Source of the DNA: Mucilaginibacter gilvus
Lineage (GTDB): Bacteria; Bacteroidota; Bacteroidia; Sphingobacteriales; Sphingobacteriaceae
DNA: 64,000 nucleotides
Assembly (NCBI RefSeq): GCF_004054195.1
Contig: NZ_SBIW01000006.1
Span: forward strand, 255,653-319,652
Direction of reading: 5' to 3'
Shown: positions 49,915-58,968 of the stretch, piece after piece
Layout: each line of letters begins with the position of its first letter
Numbering within the stretch: the first letter of the stretch is position 1
Notes under the pieces: generated by a model
Database searches by the model: none
Seen by the model: only the letters and a program-made list of their open reading frames with translations
Told to the model about the DNA's origin: nothing
Position numbers and translations under genes: made by a program

Positions 49915-50562
49915 ATGGACAGCACACTAAAAGATAAATACGACAGCATCATCTTCGACCTCGACGGCACTCTCTGGGATAGTACCGATACCATCACTGG
50001 CGCCTGGCAAACCGCGCTGGACAAAGCGCCGTACATGAGCCATGAGGTGATGAGCCGCGAACGTGTACGCTCGATCACCGGTATGACCTACGATGCGATA
50101 TTTGAAAAACTGTTCCCGTTTTTAAGTACAGACCAGCGTGCAGAAGTGCAAAGACTTTGCTCACTTAGCGAACTGGAAATACTGCACAAACAAGGTGGTA
50201 CCCTATACCCTAAGCTTGAAGAAACGCTGATTGAGCTTGGGAAAAAATACAAACTGTACATTGTAAGCAACTGCCAAAACGGCTATATCGAACTGTTTTT
50301 AGATCTCAGTAACATGCACAGCCACTTTTTGGCGCACCAATGCTTTGGCACTAATGGCAATCCTAAGGCAGATAACATCCGCGATATTGTGAACGATAAC
50401 GAACTGCAGGCACCAGTTTACGTAGGTGACACCATGGGCGATTACGATGCTGCAACTAAAGCCGGCGTGCCGTTCATCTTCGCGTCCTATGGGTTTGGTG
50501 TGGTAGAAAGCGGACAAGTTGCCACCATAAACAACTTTGAGGAATTAAAGGTGATACTTTAA
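49915..50562 (+). CDS. HAD-family phosphatase (paralogue 2)
   Basis: 215 residues. Motif I IFDLDGTLWDS with Asp residues 14 and 16, motif II IVSNCQNG, and motif III/IV GDTMGDYDAATKAG with the same order as the gene at 24996-25628. Both share a C1-type cap and a conserved SYGFG near the end. Phosphoglycolate-phosphatase-like activity is usual for this subgroup, but is not specific here. It seems to be a paralogue within this genome region. Confidence 0.87.
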   Translation: MDSTLKDKYDSIIFDLDGTLWDSTDTITGAWQTALDKAPYMSHEVMSRERVRSITGMTYDAIFEKLFPFLSTDQRAEVQRLCSLSELEILHKQGGTLYPKLEETLIELGKKYKLYIVSNCQNGYIELFLDLSNMHSHFLAHQCFGTNGNPKADNIRDIVNDNELQAPVYVGDTMGDYDAATKAGVPFIFASYGFGVVESGQVATINNFEELKVIL

Positions 50563-50615
50563 CTACAAACCTTTTTATGTAGACAGGTTTATTGGGTAAA
50601 TTTACTAACGCTGCT

Positions 50616-51275
50616 ATGAAAATATCAAAATACATCCACTCCTGCCTGTTATTTGAACTGGACGGGCACAAATTATTGTTCGACCCGGGGAACTTCACTT
50701 TTGCGGAGGGGATTGTAACGCCAGAAATGTTTGCGGATGTTAACAGCATCATTATCACGCACACTCACCCGGACCATTTAGATATTGAAAAACTAAAGAA
50801 AATAGTAGCGTTAAGCAATGCCCCGGTATACGCTAATATGGAGGTGGGTACCACTATCCAAAAATCGGGTTTAAATTATAACCTGATAGAAGAGGGCATT
50901 TACAAAATAGGTCCTTTTAAACTAAAGGCCATCCCCGTGGTACACGAGCCTTTATTGGACAGCCCGATACCGCAAATGACAGGCTTTATTATTAACGATA
51001 AGGTACTGCACCCGGTAGATTCGATGGAAAACAAACTTACCGAATACGAAGGCATAGAACTTTTACTACTGGTAACCATGGCCCCCTTTGCCAACGAACT
51101 GCGGATTGCCGGTTTTGGCGATAAAGTAAAACCAAAACGGATACTGCCCGTACACGATGGTTTCGCAAAGCCATTCTTCGTAAAGTCGCGCTTTCAGAAT
51201 TACGCCAAACACTTCGCAAAATCGGGCATCGAATTTATAGAGATATACGAACCCGGAGATAGTGTAACGGTTTAA
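50616..51275 (+). CDS. MBL-fold metallo-hydrolase (UlaG-like branch)
   Basis: 219 residues from the ATG at 50616 (MKISKYIHSCLLFEL). The motif ITHTHPDHLD is the zinc-binding H-x-H-x-D-H pattern, and VVHEP plus LPVHDGF provide later ligands. The short start without a lid segment suits UlaG-like or general metal-dependent hydrolases; substrate unknown. It is 53 bp after the HAD gene, so could share a transcript. Confidence 0.85.
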   Translation: MKISKYIHSCLLFELDGHKLLFDPGNFTFAEGIVTPEMFADVNSIIITHTHPDHLDIEKLKKIVALSNAPVYANMEVGTTIQKSGLNYNLIEEGIYKIGPFKLKAIPVVHEPLLDSPIPQMTGFIINDKVLHPVDSMENKLTEYEGIELLLLVTMAPFANELRIAGFGDKVKPKRILPVHDGFAKPFFVKSRFQNYAKHFAKSGIEFIEIYEPGDSVTV

Positions 51276-51303
51276 TAAAGCAACTTTCACTACTCACTAC
51301 TCA

Positions 51304-52503
51304 CTATTTCCCCTTTACTTCCTTATCAAAATTCTCCATCACCAATACCGCAGCGCCAATCAGTTCAGCATCAAATCCTAAGGAAGATATGAGCAATTCG
51401 GTGCCGGATGCCAGGCGCGGAATGCAATATTTGTGCAGTGCCTGTTGAATAGGTGCCAGTAATATTTTACCAACCTTTGCTCCGCGGCCGCTCAACACGA
51501 TGTTTGCCGGGTTCATGATATGGATAAGAATGGCCAGCGCTTTACCAATTTTGTAACCCGCGTCAGATAATAGTTCCAGCGCAAACTGGTCGCCCTGGTT
51601 AGCAGCATCCATCAGGGCATCGCCCATTAGTTTAAAGTTGCCCTGCGTGGTTTTCAGGCTGGTTACCCGGCCGTTTTTAATCCCCTCCTCGGCTTTTTCG
51701 GCTACTACCAGCATACTGGCTTCCGCCTCCAGGCAGCCGCGTTTACCGCAGGTGCAAAGTGCGCCATCGTCTGATAATGGGATATGACTCAACTCACCCG
51801 CGAAACCGTTATACCCACGGAAGATCTTACCATCAATGATCATCCCGAGGCCGATACCCCAGCCCAGGTTTATCACCATTACTTCCTGTTGCGTTTTGGC
51901 AATGCCAAATTTTTGCTCCGCAAGCGCAATTAAGCTGCTATCGTTATCTATGTAAGTGGCAACGCCGGTTTTTTGTGAAATATAATCGCTCAACGATTGC
52001 CCTCCGGCATCCAGGTAGGTGTAGTTGATCCCTTCTACCGCATTGATAAAACCAGGCATACCAATGCCGATACCCGCGATCTTATTTTTTGGGATGCCGC
52101 TCTCGGCTATATAATCGTTAAGGCTGTTGATGAGCGTTGGCAGCGCTTCTTCATTGTTAAGCAGTTTTATATCAACGGTAGCCATTTCGGCCACCGGGTT
52201 ATTTTGCAGGTCTATCAGTTGCAGGCGTGCCGAAAGCTGATCCATCGCCACAGCTAAAATATACATGGCCTTCGCGTTGATGTTATACATCAGCGGGCGG
52301 CGGCCACCACTGGAGGGCGCATACCCTTCTTCCACCACAAAGCCTTCTTTTATCAGTTCGTTTATTGCCTTTGTTATAGAGGGGATGCTTTTATCAAAAA
52401 GCAGGCTTAACCCGGCGCACGACATTGCATTATCAAAATACAAGCGTTTAATGATCATATTTTTTAACCAGCCGCTTTTAACGCCATTACTTTTTATTTC
52501 CAT
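51304..52503 (-). CDS. ROK-family transcriptional regulator (NagC/XylR-like)
   Basis: 399 residues. A winged HTH (about 15-75: IPSITKAINELIKEGFV) precedes a ROK sugar-kinase-like domain with the G-I-G-I-G-M-P-G motif and the zinc site CTCGKRGCLEAEAS (C-x-C-G-x-x-G-C). This fits a sugar-sensing repressor or activator and not a kinase alone. It starts 184 bp upstream of the divergent lipoprotein gene, with which it may share regulation. Confidence 0.9.
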   Translation of the reverse strand: MEIKSNGVKSGWLKNMIIKRLYFDNAMSCAGLSLLFDKSIPSITKAINELIKEGFVVEEGYAPSSGGRRPLMYNINAKAMYILAVAMDQLSARLQLIDLQNNPVAEMATVDIKLLNNEEALPTLINSLNDYIAESGIPKNKIAGIGIGMPGFINAVEGINYTYLDAGGQSLSDYISQKTGVATYIDNDSSLIALAEQKFGIAKTQQEVMVINLGWGIGLGMIIDGKIFRGYNGFAGELSHIPLSDDGALCTCGKRGCLEAEASMLVVAEKAEEGIKNGRVTSLKTTQGNFKLMGDALMDAANQGDQFALELLSDAGYKIGKALAILIHIMNPANIVLSGRGAKVGKILLAPIQQALHKYCIPRLASGTELLISSLGFDAELIGAAVLVMENFDKEVKGK

Positions 52504-52595
52504 TCAGTATAAATGTTCGGGTTTTATTTAATAGGGGTTTATAATTCGATAAAATTAAAAATAATGCGGCAAAGTACAACATCATCGTTGATAAC

Positions 52596-52620
52596 ATAGC
52601 CATTTAGCACGGCTATTTTT
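52596..52620 (+). terminator. Hairpin with T run in the leader of the 52688 gene
   Basis: ATAGCC (52596-52601) pairs with GGCTAT (52611-52616) over a 9-nt loop and is followed by T residues. No plus-strand gene ends here, so it is either chance, the leader of the lipoprotein gene at 52688 (attenuator) or part of an unseen transcript. Weak evidence. Confidence 0.3.
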
Positions 52621-52687
52621 AATAAGTACAGCGCCTAATTAAATAATGGTATATTTACTTTACCAATTAAGGCCAAAACGCAGCCCG

Positions 52688-53149
52688 ATGAAGAAGATCT
52701 TTCTTGTAATTATCCTATCGGGCATCCTGTTTTCCTGCAAAAAAGAAAACGCGGCGCCGAGCACCGATGCCAGCTTAAAAGGCTCCTGGAAATCTAACTT
52801 AACTACAGATGTGGTATTTGATAACGCCACAGATATTGAGCTTACCCGGGTAAGCTACCTCCACGGCTTAGAAACCGACCTTACTTTTGACGGCGCAGGC
52901 TCGGTAACTTCCTTTGACACCCAGTATAACACAACACTGGTGCATACCTACAGCCTGCACAGCGAGAACGGGCACAACTACATCAGCACCCAGATAGTTG
53001 GGATAAATCCTACGGATTACGAGATCCTGGCCCTGAGCGGCCCCGATCTGCAGCTGAAAGGAACTATTATTACTAATTCAGGTTACAGTATAAATGGTAA
53101 AAACTACCGGGTGCATTACATCCGTACGCAGTTTTTCGTTAAACAATAA
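52688..53149 (+). CDS. Small lipoprotein, hypothetical
   Basis: 153 residues from the ATG at 52688 (MKKIFLVIILSGILFSC). The lipobox ends at Cys17 (L-F-S-C), followed by KKENAAPSTDASLKGSWKSN, typical of Bacteroidota lipoproteins with lipocalin-like or DUF-type beta folds. No known family is recognised. It is convergent with the PNPOx gene (4 bp between stops). Confidence 0.68.
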   Translation: MKKIFLVIILSGILFSCKKENAAPSTDASLKGSWKSNLTTDVVFDNATDIELTRVSYLHGLETDLTFDGAGSVTSFDTQYNTTLVHTYSLHSENGHNYISTQIVGINPTDYEILALSGPDLQLKGTIITNSGYSINGKNYRVHYIRTQFFVKQ

Positions 53150-53153
53150 CCGC

Positions 53154-53768
53154 TTATTTGCCGGCCAGTTGTTTTTTTAGTTTCTCCAGTTCATACTCCA
53201 GTTTCAACACGTATTCGTTTTGCGGAGCAAAGGCGCGTTTTATTTCGTCTTCGGTATAACGGGGTGTAATGTGCTGGGGGCAATTCCAGTCGAAGGCCTT
53301 TACATCAAACAGTATCATGCGTTCGGGCGTGTGCTTATAATCGGCAGGATCTAATAATTTAAACAGCGCCGGCTCATCAGCTAACTCTACAATGTGGGCA
53401 TCGGCGTATATTTTTAAACGGGTTTTATGCGGGTACTCCATCAGGAACAGGGAAACCTGGTGGTGACCAAGCACGTTCCCTATAAAAATGTATTGTTTAT
53501 TACCCTTAAAATCAACTACACCAAGCGTATCAGCATTTATCACCTTGATAAAACCCGCCGGGCCGCCACGGTGCTGTATATAGGGGTAGCCGTTTTCGCC
53601 GATGCTGGCCATGTAAAAGCTGTCGCGGCCTTCAATAAAATCGGCCTCCGCTTCTGTTAGTCCGTCCGTATCGTCGCGGTTTTCCATGCGGGCGTAGGAG
53701 TCGCGGCTGCCATATTGTTGCTGCAGGGCTTTAATACCATCGGTAAAAGCAAATTTTGCGAAGTTCAT
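53154..53768 (-). CDS. Pyridoxamine 5'-phosphate oxidase-family protein
   Basis: 204 residues. The split-barrel FMN-binding fold is indicated by DFIEGRDSFYMASIGENGYP, GPAGFIKVINADTLGVVDF and the F-L-M-E-Y-P-H-K-T-R-L-K-I-Y-A-D-A segment. A C-terminal helix (YELEKLKKQLAGK) follows. The reaction is unknown; such proteins are often general FMN- or haem-linked oxidoreductases. Confidence 0.85.
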   Translation of the reverse strand: MNFAKFAFTDGIKALQQQYGSRDSYARMENRDDTDGLTEAEADFIEGRDSFYMASIGENGYPYIQHRGGPAGFIKVINADTLGVVDFKGNKQYIFIGNVLGHHQVSLFLMEYPHKTRLKIYADAHIVELADEPALFKLLDPADYKHTPERMILFDVKAFDWNCPQHITPRYTEDEIKRAFAPQNEYVLKLEYELEKLKKQLAGK

Positions 53769-53856
53769 GTGAGGTTCAAATTAGTGCTGTAGTGTAAAGA
53801 TATTACATATCAGCCGGTTACTAAGTTGATGCGCGGTAAATTTACAATAGCAGTAT

Positions 53857-54318
53857 TTAAAGCCCCATGCGCATCTGGATCATATTTTTACTGAAGCCGG
53901 TTTTTTCGTAAGCTTTTACAGCCGGGGCGTTATCGTAATAAACCTCCAGCTGCAATTCGGTTATGCCCTTGCCGATAGCCCACTCTTTTAATGCCTGCAT
54001 TATTAAATTATTTACGCCTTTGCCCCTATGCTGCGGCAATACGTACATAAAGCCCAGGTAGCAGTGTTGCGGGTGATTTAAAAAAGGCTTGGAGGTTTGG
54101 ATCCGGGCGTAGCCGCTGCCTATGAGCTGGCCATCCAGTTCGGCTACCACCAGGTAAATGTGTGGAGCGGTGACCATGAGGTCAATATCGTAATATTTAG
54201 TGGGATGAGGTTTGATGGTAGGGTCGAAAGGACGCTCGGCCTCTATAACACCCTGCTCAAACTGCAGCAACGCATCCATATCAGCCAAAGTGGCCTCGCG
54301 GGTAGTGATAGTTTCCAT
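53857..54318 (-). CDS. GNAT-family N-acetyltransferase
   Basis: 153 residues. The motif A region GFMYVLPQHRGKGVNNLIMQ carries the Q-x-x-G-x-G pattern and a downstream L-E-V-Y-Y-D-N-A-P-A-V-K-A-Y-E-K-T-G-F completes the GNAT fold. The acceptor substrate is unknown. A copy of the leader repeat sits just before its ATG. Confidence 0.87.
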   Translation of the reverse strand: METITTREATLADMDALLQFEQGVIEAERPFDPTIKPHPTKYYDIDLMVTAPHIYLVVAELDGQLIGSGYARIQTSKPFLNHPQHCYLGFMYVLPQHRGKGVNNLIMQALKEWAIGKGITELQLEVYYDNAPAVKAYEKTGFSKNMIQMRMGL

Positions 54319-54366
54319 TATTTTTTGATTACATGGATTATTGGTTGATTACTCCGATTACGATAT
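54319..54366 (-). repeat. Leader repeat upstream of the GNAT gene
   Basis: On the minus strand it reads TAATCGGAGTAATCAACCAA, then TAATCCATGTAATCAAAAAA, and stops just before the ATG at 54318. The match with 42835-42884 is clear. A few bases further upstream (54370-54390) hold a weak extension of the same pattern. Confidence 0.6.
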
Positions 54367-54460
54367 GATTTCACAGATTGTAACCGGTTCCGTCAAATAT
54401 AATCACCCCACCGTAAACACCGTAGCCATTTTTACTTTTGACTTCTACCTTTTGACTTAA

Positions 54461-54910
54461 CTACGCCGCGCCGCCGAAATCGGCAATAAAAGCAAAATAA
54501 TCATCCCAGTTAGGGTCTTCTGTTTTGGTGATGGTGATGGGGAGCTGCTCAAAATCGAGCAGGACGGTATCAATGCGTTCCTGCGCACTGTCGGCATTGG
54601 AAGTGTACCAGGCCCAGCGTTTTTCGCCCTGGCCGGTTATTACGGATGTCAGGATGCTTTGCCTGTCGCCTTCGAGAGCGTAGATCAACGCTGTTTCAAA
54701 ATTATCTATTATATCCGCTTCGCCGGACGCAGGCATTTCCGATGCTTCGTCGGTGTCATATTTCCAGTGGATCTCTATTTTTGTGGGGTAATAGCCGCTG
54801 TCGATAAAGCCGCGGAGGTTTTGGCGGTAACGCACCATTACGGGTATCCCCTCGGCGTTGGAACCTTCGGCACCCGTCCAGTTATCTTCCAGTATCAAGT
54901 GGTTATTCAT
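54461..54910 (-). CDS. DUF695 domain protein
   Basis: 149 residues from the ATG at 54910 (MNNHLILEDNWTGAEGSN). The DUF695 pattern includes an early V-R-Y-R-Q-N-L, then E-I-H-W-K-Y and the acidic ADIIDNFETALIYALEGDRQ segment, with W-A-W-Y-T-S-N later. The family of small proteins has no proven function. The open frame continues 49 codons upstream through the region before HicB, which I leave out. Confidence 0.75.
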   Translation of the reverse strand: MNNHLILEDNWTGAEGSNAEGIPVMVRYRQNLRGFIDSGYYPTKIEIHWKYDTDEASEMPASGEADIIDNFETALIYALEGDRQSILTSVITGQGEKRWAWYTSNADSAQERIDTVLLDFEQLPITITKTEDPNWDDYFAFIADFGGAA

Positions 54911-54956
54911 GCTTGTATAAGGGAATTGGGGGCGAAATGTTTTTGTGGTGAATTGC

Positions 54957-55337
54957 CTATCCCAATTGAAGTTCAGAAAGTTCTTTGCCAAGCTCCCTGA
55001 TCCCAAGTAGAATTTTCTCCACCTGTTTACTTGATGGCTTTTTTTGCCCGCCAACATATTGTGCCAGCAGACTTTGATTCATGCCAACCCGTTCAGACAA
55101 TGCTTTGGCATTGATAACTTTAAAATATTCGAAGAATTGAGGGAGGTCAAGCGTGATATTAATATCGCTTTCTTTGACCGGCTCCCCCCCGGTTTCTTCC
55201 TGGTATAAATTCATCGCCTCCAGAATATTTGATTTCAATTCTGTCATTGAGGCACCAACAGTATAAACCGGATAGTTCTCTGCATAAGCAGAGAACCCGG
55301 TTGAAGTCTTTTCGACTATAAGATTAATTTTTTTCAT
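54957..55337 (-). CDS. hicB: HicB-type antitoxin with XRE HTH
   Basis: 126 residues. The N-terminal half is the HicB fold (KINLIVEKTSTGFSAYAENY, then VGASMTELKSNILEAMNLYQ), a partial RNase-H-like domain that plugs the toxin. The C-terminal half is a helix-turn-helix (AKALSERVGMNQSLLAQYVG) for operator binding. It lies 52 bp downstream of hicA and completes a type II toxin-antitoxin pair. A 19-bp palindrome upstream of hicA is a candidate operator. Confidence 0.9.
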   Translation of the reverse strand: MKKINLIVEKTSTGFSAYAENYPVYTVGASMTELKSNILEAMNLYQEETGGEPVKESDINITLDLPQFFEYFKVINAKALSERVGMNQSLLAQYVGGQKKPSSKQVEKILLGIRELGKELSELQLG

Positions 55338-55389
55338 CTTTTCAAACTTTTGTGATGATAAAAAATATAAGAATAAAGAAACAGTACAT

Positions 55390-55575
55390 TTATTTCAACC
55401 CTGCCTGTTTTAAGATACTGTTCGCAAGACCTTTACCAACTTCTGCGCTTCCATGGTCAGTTACTACAATTACGCCTTGTTTAGTAGGGTGAGTCATAGT
55501 TATATGACTACCTTTTTGCCGCTTGTTTACCCATCCATCCCGATGGAGAATCCTTAAAAGCTCTGAGCTTTTCAT
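55390..55575 (-). CDS. hicA: HicA-type mRNA interferase toxin
   Basis: 61 residues, the normal size. A double-stranded-RNA-binding-like fold with the active His24 in KGSHITMTHP and the ending GLANSILKQAGLK. HicA cleaves mRNA during stress unless bound by HicB, encoded next on the same strand. The pair is located between DUF695 and GH3 genes, which suggests arrival as a cassette. Toxin first, antitoxin second, as in most hicAB loci. Confidence 0.92.
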   Translation of the reverse strand: MKSSELLRILHRDGWVNKRQKGSHITMTHPTKQGVIVVTDHGSAEVGKGLANSILKQAGLK

Positions 55576-55639
55576 TCGTTTCTTTGATTTTTGTTTTCAT
55601 TATTATAAAGATGCTATATAATTAGGGTTAATAATCAAA

Positions 55640-55688
55640 GGTAATATATTTATTACTTAAAACAAATAAAAGTAATAAATATATTACC
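55640..55688. promoter_or_regulatory. Perfect 19-bp palindrome upstream of hicA
   Basis: GGTAATATATTTATTACTT at 55640-55658 and its exact reverse complement at 55670-55688 flank an 11-nt spacer. It lies 65 bp before the hicA start and 15 bp after the GH3 stop. It is AT-rich and lacks a T run on the minus strand, so it is more likely an operator for HicB than a terminator, although it could also end the GH3 message as a hairpin. Confidence 0.75.
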
Positions 55689-55702
55689 TCAACATCTTCC
55701 CC

Positions 55703-58099
55703 TTACTCCACCACAAATTCCTTCTTCAACTTAATATCTTCCGATGATGCGCCTATCATTACCGTGAACGTTCCCGGCTCTACGGTCCAGTTCATGTTTT
55801 TGTCCAGCAGGGCGAGGTCATCCGGGTGGAGGGTGAATTGTACGGTTTTCTTTTCCCTTGGTGCCAGGGCAATGCGCTCAAAGCCACGCAGATCAAACTC
55901 GTAAGTGGTTACGCTGCTGATGTTATCCTTCAGGTATAGCTGCACCACATCATCACCTTTACGGGCACCGGTGTTGGTTACGTCTACCGTTACGGTAACA
56001 TCGCCCTGTGAGTTACCTTTCTCAGGCGATACCGTTAGGTTGCTGTACTCGAATTTGGTATAGCTTAAGCCATAACCGAAAGGATAAAGCGCGCCGTTAA
56101 CACTGGTTTTGCCCCAGCTGTTTTGCCCGCCCTGCCCGGCCTGCGAGTTGGGTTTAAAAGGGAAGTTAAACTCTATCTGTCCCGTTGTTTTTGGAAAGGT
56201 TATGGCCAGTTTACCGCCGGGGTTGTTATCGCCAAAAAGCGTTTCTGCAATTACCTGCCCGCTTTGCACGCTGGGGAACCAGGCCTCTAAAATGGCAGGC
56301 ACATACTTATTTTCCCAGTTAATGGTAAGCGGCTGCCCGTTTATCATCACCATAACTACCGGCTTGCCTGTTGCCTGCAATGCCTGGATTAGTTTTAACT
56401 GACGGCCGGGCAGGTTCAACCCGGTGCGGGAGAGGCTCTCGCCCACCCTGCGCACATCTTCGCCAACTACGGCAATTACAACGTCAGACAAACGAGCCTG
56501 TGCAACTGCCGAATCGATACCGGCCTGTTCGGCGCCGGTCAATGGCGTTTCTATGATCTCGCTCTCCGGCCAGGTAGCATCAATAATATTGCAGCCTTTT
56601 ACATAAGTTACATTGGCGCTGCTGCCCACATATTTCTTTATGCCATCATAAACATTGATGATAGGGTTATGCGATGGACCGTAACGGCTAATGGTGTAAT
56701 TAGATTCCACCGCCAGCGGGCCGGTAACCAAAATATTCTTCAGCTTGCTTTTATCCAGCGGCAGCAGGTTGCCTTCATTTTTCAGCAGCACCATGCTCTC
56801 GCGGTTCATTTGCAGGCTCATTTGCGCGTCGGCCTCGGTATGCACCAATTTATCGGCAGCTTTAGGGTCTTTTACGTAAGGATCATTAAACAGCCCAAGG
56901 CGAAATTTCACCCGCAACACATCTGCCACACGGCTATCTATCACCTTCATCGAGATCTTGTTCTCTTTGATCAGTTCGCGCAGGGGCAATATAAAAGTTT
57001 GCGGCATGGTAAAGTTGGTGCGCACGTTCAGCCCCGCTTCTACCGCCTGCCTTACGGCTTCTTTGTAATCTGCCGCTACTTTATGCTTTGAGTACAAAAA
57101 CTCCACCGCTTCGCTATCAGATACCACGTAGCCATCAAAACCAAATTGCTGGCGCAGCAGCTGGGTTAAAAAGTAATAACTGCCGGTGATGGGTACGCCA
57201 TCATAATCGTTATAGCTGCTCATCACACCCATGGGGTGCGCTTCCTGTATCACCCGGCGAAACGGATACAGGTATACCTGGTGCATTTCGCGCGGTGCCA
57301 CATGCGGATCGGTACGGGCGCTGCCATCGCGGCCGCCTTTGGGGATGCTGTATACGGCATAGTGTTTCAGGGTAGATGCCACCCCTTCTTCCTGGATCCC
57401 TAATACCATTTGCTTGCCCATCTCGGCTATATGGAAAGGACTTTCGCCGTAACATTCCACAACACGGCCCCAGCGCTGATCGCGCGCGGGATCTAATATC
57501 GGTGCGTATACGTTGGTGTAGCCCAAAGCTTTTGCTTCGCGGCCAACGGTTTGACCCGCGCGGCGGACCAATTGTTTGTTCCAGGTGGCGCCGATAGATA
57601 TGGGCGCAGGCAACGGTGTAGCACGATCATGGTTTAAACCATGGATACCTTCGTTAGTAAAATCGACAGGGATGCCCATACGGGTTTCTTCTACAAACCA
57701 TTTTTGAACGGTATTAATAGCCGACGCGTGTTTGCTAAAAGGGAACGAATATTGGGTAGGCGCGTCGTCTGTAGTGGAAGTGAGGTTATTAAGCTCTTCA
57801 TCTATATTGGCAATACCGTCTTTCCAGATCTCTGTTTTCCATCGGGGCACGGGCATTTCATCCTTCAATACGCGTTTATAGCCGTAAAGGGTAGCCATCT
57901 GGCAGGTTTTTTCATCAATGTTCATCTGGCTCAGCAGATCGTTCACCCTTTTTTCGATGGTTTGCGAGGGATCTTCAAAAACGTCCATTTTGCCGTTCTT
58001 GTTAAAATCTACCCAGCCTTTATGGTATATGTTTTTTTGTTGGGCCGACGCGGATAATGACAACAATGGCAGCAGTAGCAGCAGCAGTGGTTTTTTCAT
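55703..58099 (-). CDS. Secreted GH3 beta-glucosidase
   Basis: 798 residues from the ATG at 58099 with a signal peptide (MKKPLLLLLLPLLSLSASAQ). An EF-hand-like calcium loop (DFNKNGKMDVFED, about 31-43) comes first, then the GH3 barrel with the nucleophile Asp328 in GYVVSDSEAVEFL, a KHYAVYSIPKGGRD segment, the second domain and a C-terminal fibronectin-III-like domain (VTVTVDVTNTGARKGDDVVQ). This is like BglX-type beta-glucosidases. It likely finishes beta-glucan breakdown with the GH5 and GH16. Confidence 0.92.
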   Translation of the reverse strand: MKKPLLLLLLPLLSLSASAQQKNIYHKGWVDFNKNGKMDVFEDPSQTIEKRVNDLLSQMNIDEKTCQMATLYGYKRVLKDEMPVPRWKTEIWKDGIANIDEELNNLTSTTDDAPTQYSFPFSKHASAINTVQKWFVEETRMGIPVDFTNEGIHGLNHDRATPLPAPISIGATWNKQLVRRAGQTVGREAKALGYTNVYAPILDPARDQRWGRVVECYGESPFHIAEMGKQMVLGIQEEGVASTLKHYAVYSIPKGGRDGSARTDPHVAPREMHQVYLYPFRRVIQEAHPMGVMSSYNDYDGVPITGSYYFLTQLLRQQFGFDGYVVSDSEAVEFLYSKHKVAADYKEAVRQAVEAGLNVRTNFTMPQTFILPLRELIKENKISMKVIDSRVADVLRVKFRLGLFNDPYVKDPKAADKLVHTEADAQMSLQMNRESMVLLKNEGNLLPLDKSKLKNILVTGPLAVESNYTISRYGPSHNPIINVYDGIKKYVGSSANVTYVKGCNIIDATWPESEIIETPLTGAEQAGIDSAVAQARLSDVVIAVVGEDVRRVGESLSRTGLNLPGRQLKLIQALQATGKPVVMVMINGQPLTINWENKYVPAILEAWFPSVQSGQVIAETLFGDNNPGGKLAITFPKTTGQIEFNFPFKPNSQAGQGGQNSWGKTSVNGALYPFGYGLSYTKFEYSNLTVSPEKGNSQGDVTVTVDVTNTGARKGDDVVQLYLKDNISSVTTYEFDLRGFERIALAPREKKTVQFTLHPDDLALLDKNMNWTVEPGTFTVMIGASSEDIKLKKEFVVE

Positions 58100-58423
58100 T
58101 AAAAGGAGATGTATTGGTTTACATCTCAAATATAAAAGAAAGTTGGGTAGGCGGTTTGAATTGGGTTGGTTTTTATACTACAACGTTTGCGATGGCACAT
58201 TAAGGTCGCGAAATAACCCAGCAAAATATACCGACCGAAATTTTTCAGGTGTGTACAATTAACGGCACTATTGTTCAACAAACAGTATCACCCGGCAGCG
58301 TTTCTACGGATAACTTATTAAAACAACGCTGTAAAATGCTTAATTTCGAACCGCATCCGCCGCACCTTTCTTTGGCATTTTTTTTGCACCGGCAACAGCA
58401 TATATCTTGGCCAACTATTTTTT
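58100..58423. other. Intergenic region, 324 bp
   Basis: The gap between the divergent GH3 and DUF2147 genes. Reading both strands I see no RNA gene or repeat. TTTTGCACC near 58383 with TATATCTTGG near 58399 could be a Bacteroidota-type promoter for the DUF2147 gene (TTTG/TAnnTTTG-like), but the match is weak. The short frames here are not convincing. Confidence 0.4.
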
Positions 58424-58885
58424 ATGAGTAATTCGTTTTTACTAAGCTTTTTTAGCCTGCTGCTAATCACCGCTAACAGCGGCAAAGCACCGGTTGCTAC
58501 ACTTGCTGCCGACGAGCAGATCTGCGGCAAATGGCGAAACCAGGAAAAAAATTTAGTGGTGCAGGTGTATAAGGAAAACCGCGAGTTTAAAGCTAAAATC
58601 ATTTGGTTTAATAATGGCGAAGGCAATAAGGCAATGGAAAGCTGGACAGATAAGCACAACCCCGACCCTACTTTGCGCAGCCGCAAATTATTAGGCATGA
58701 ATGTTTTGGAAAAACTGGTTTACGACCGTGACAGCAACTCCTGGGAGGATGGTATGATTTACGACGCCCAAAACGGCAAACACTGGAATTCTTCAGCCTA
58801 TATAAATAAGGATGGCGCACTAAAGGTAAAAGGCTATTGGCACTTTAAATTCATTGGTAAAACCATGACCTTTAACCGTATTTAA
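58424..58885 (+). CDS. DUF2147 family secreted protein
   Basis: 153 residues. A signal segment (LLSFFSLLLITANSGKAPVA) leads to the DUF2147 domain: ICGKWRNQEKNLVVQVYKEN, SRKLLGMNVLEKLVYDRDSN, then W-E-D-G-M-I-Y-D-A-Q-N-G-K and LKVKGYWHFKFIGKT. The family forms a lipocalin-like beta barrel and is exported; its ligand is unknown. Confidence 0.87.
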   Translation: MSNSFLLSFFSLLLITANSGKAPVATLAADEQICGKWRNQEKNLVVQVYKENREFKAKIIWFNNGEGNKAMESWTDKHNPDPTLRSRKLLGMNVLEKLVYDRDSNSWEDGMIYDAQNGKHWNSSAYINKDGALKVKGYWHFKFIGKTMTFNRI

Positions 58886-58913
58886 CATAGAGAAATCTAA
58901 AAGTTATAAACTA

Positions 58914-58949
58914 ATAAAGCGCCCCTGGTTTATTCCAGGGGCGCTTTAT
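58914..58949. terminator. Bidirectional terminator between DUF2147 and YceI genes
   Basis: ATAAAGCGCCCCTGG (58914-58928) pairs perfectly with CCAGGGGCGCTTTAT (58935-58949) over a 6-nt TTTATT loop. It is centred between the two convergent genes and has A/T-rich flanks on both sides. Confidence 0.9.
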
Positions 58950-58968
58950 ATATATAAATTTAAGTCTA

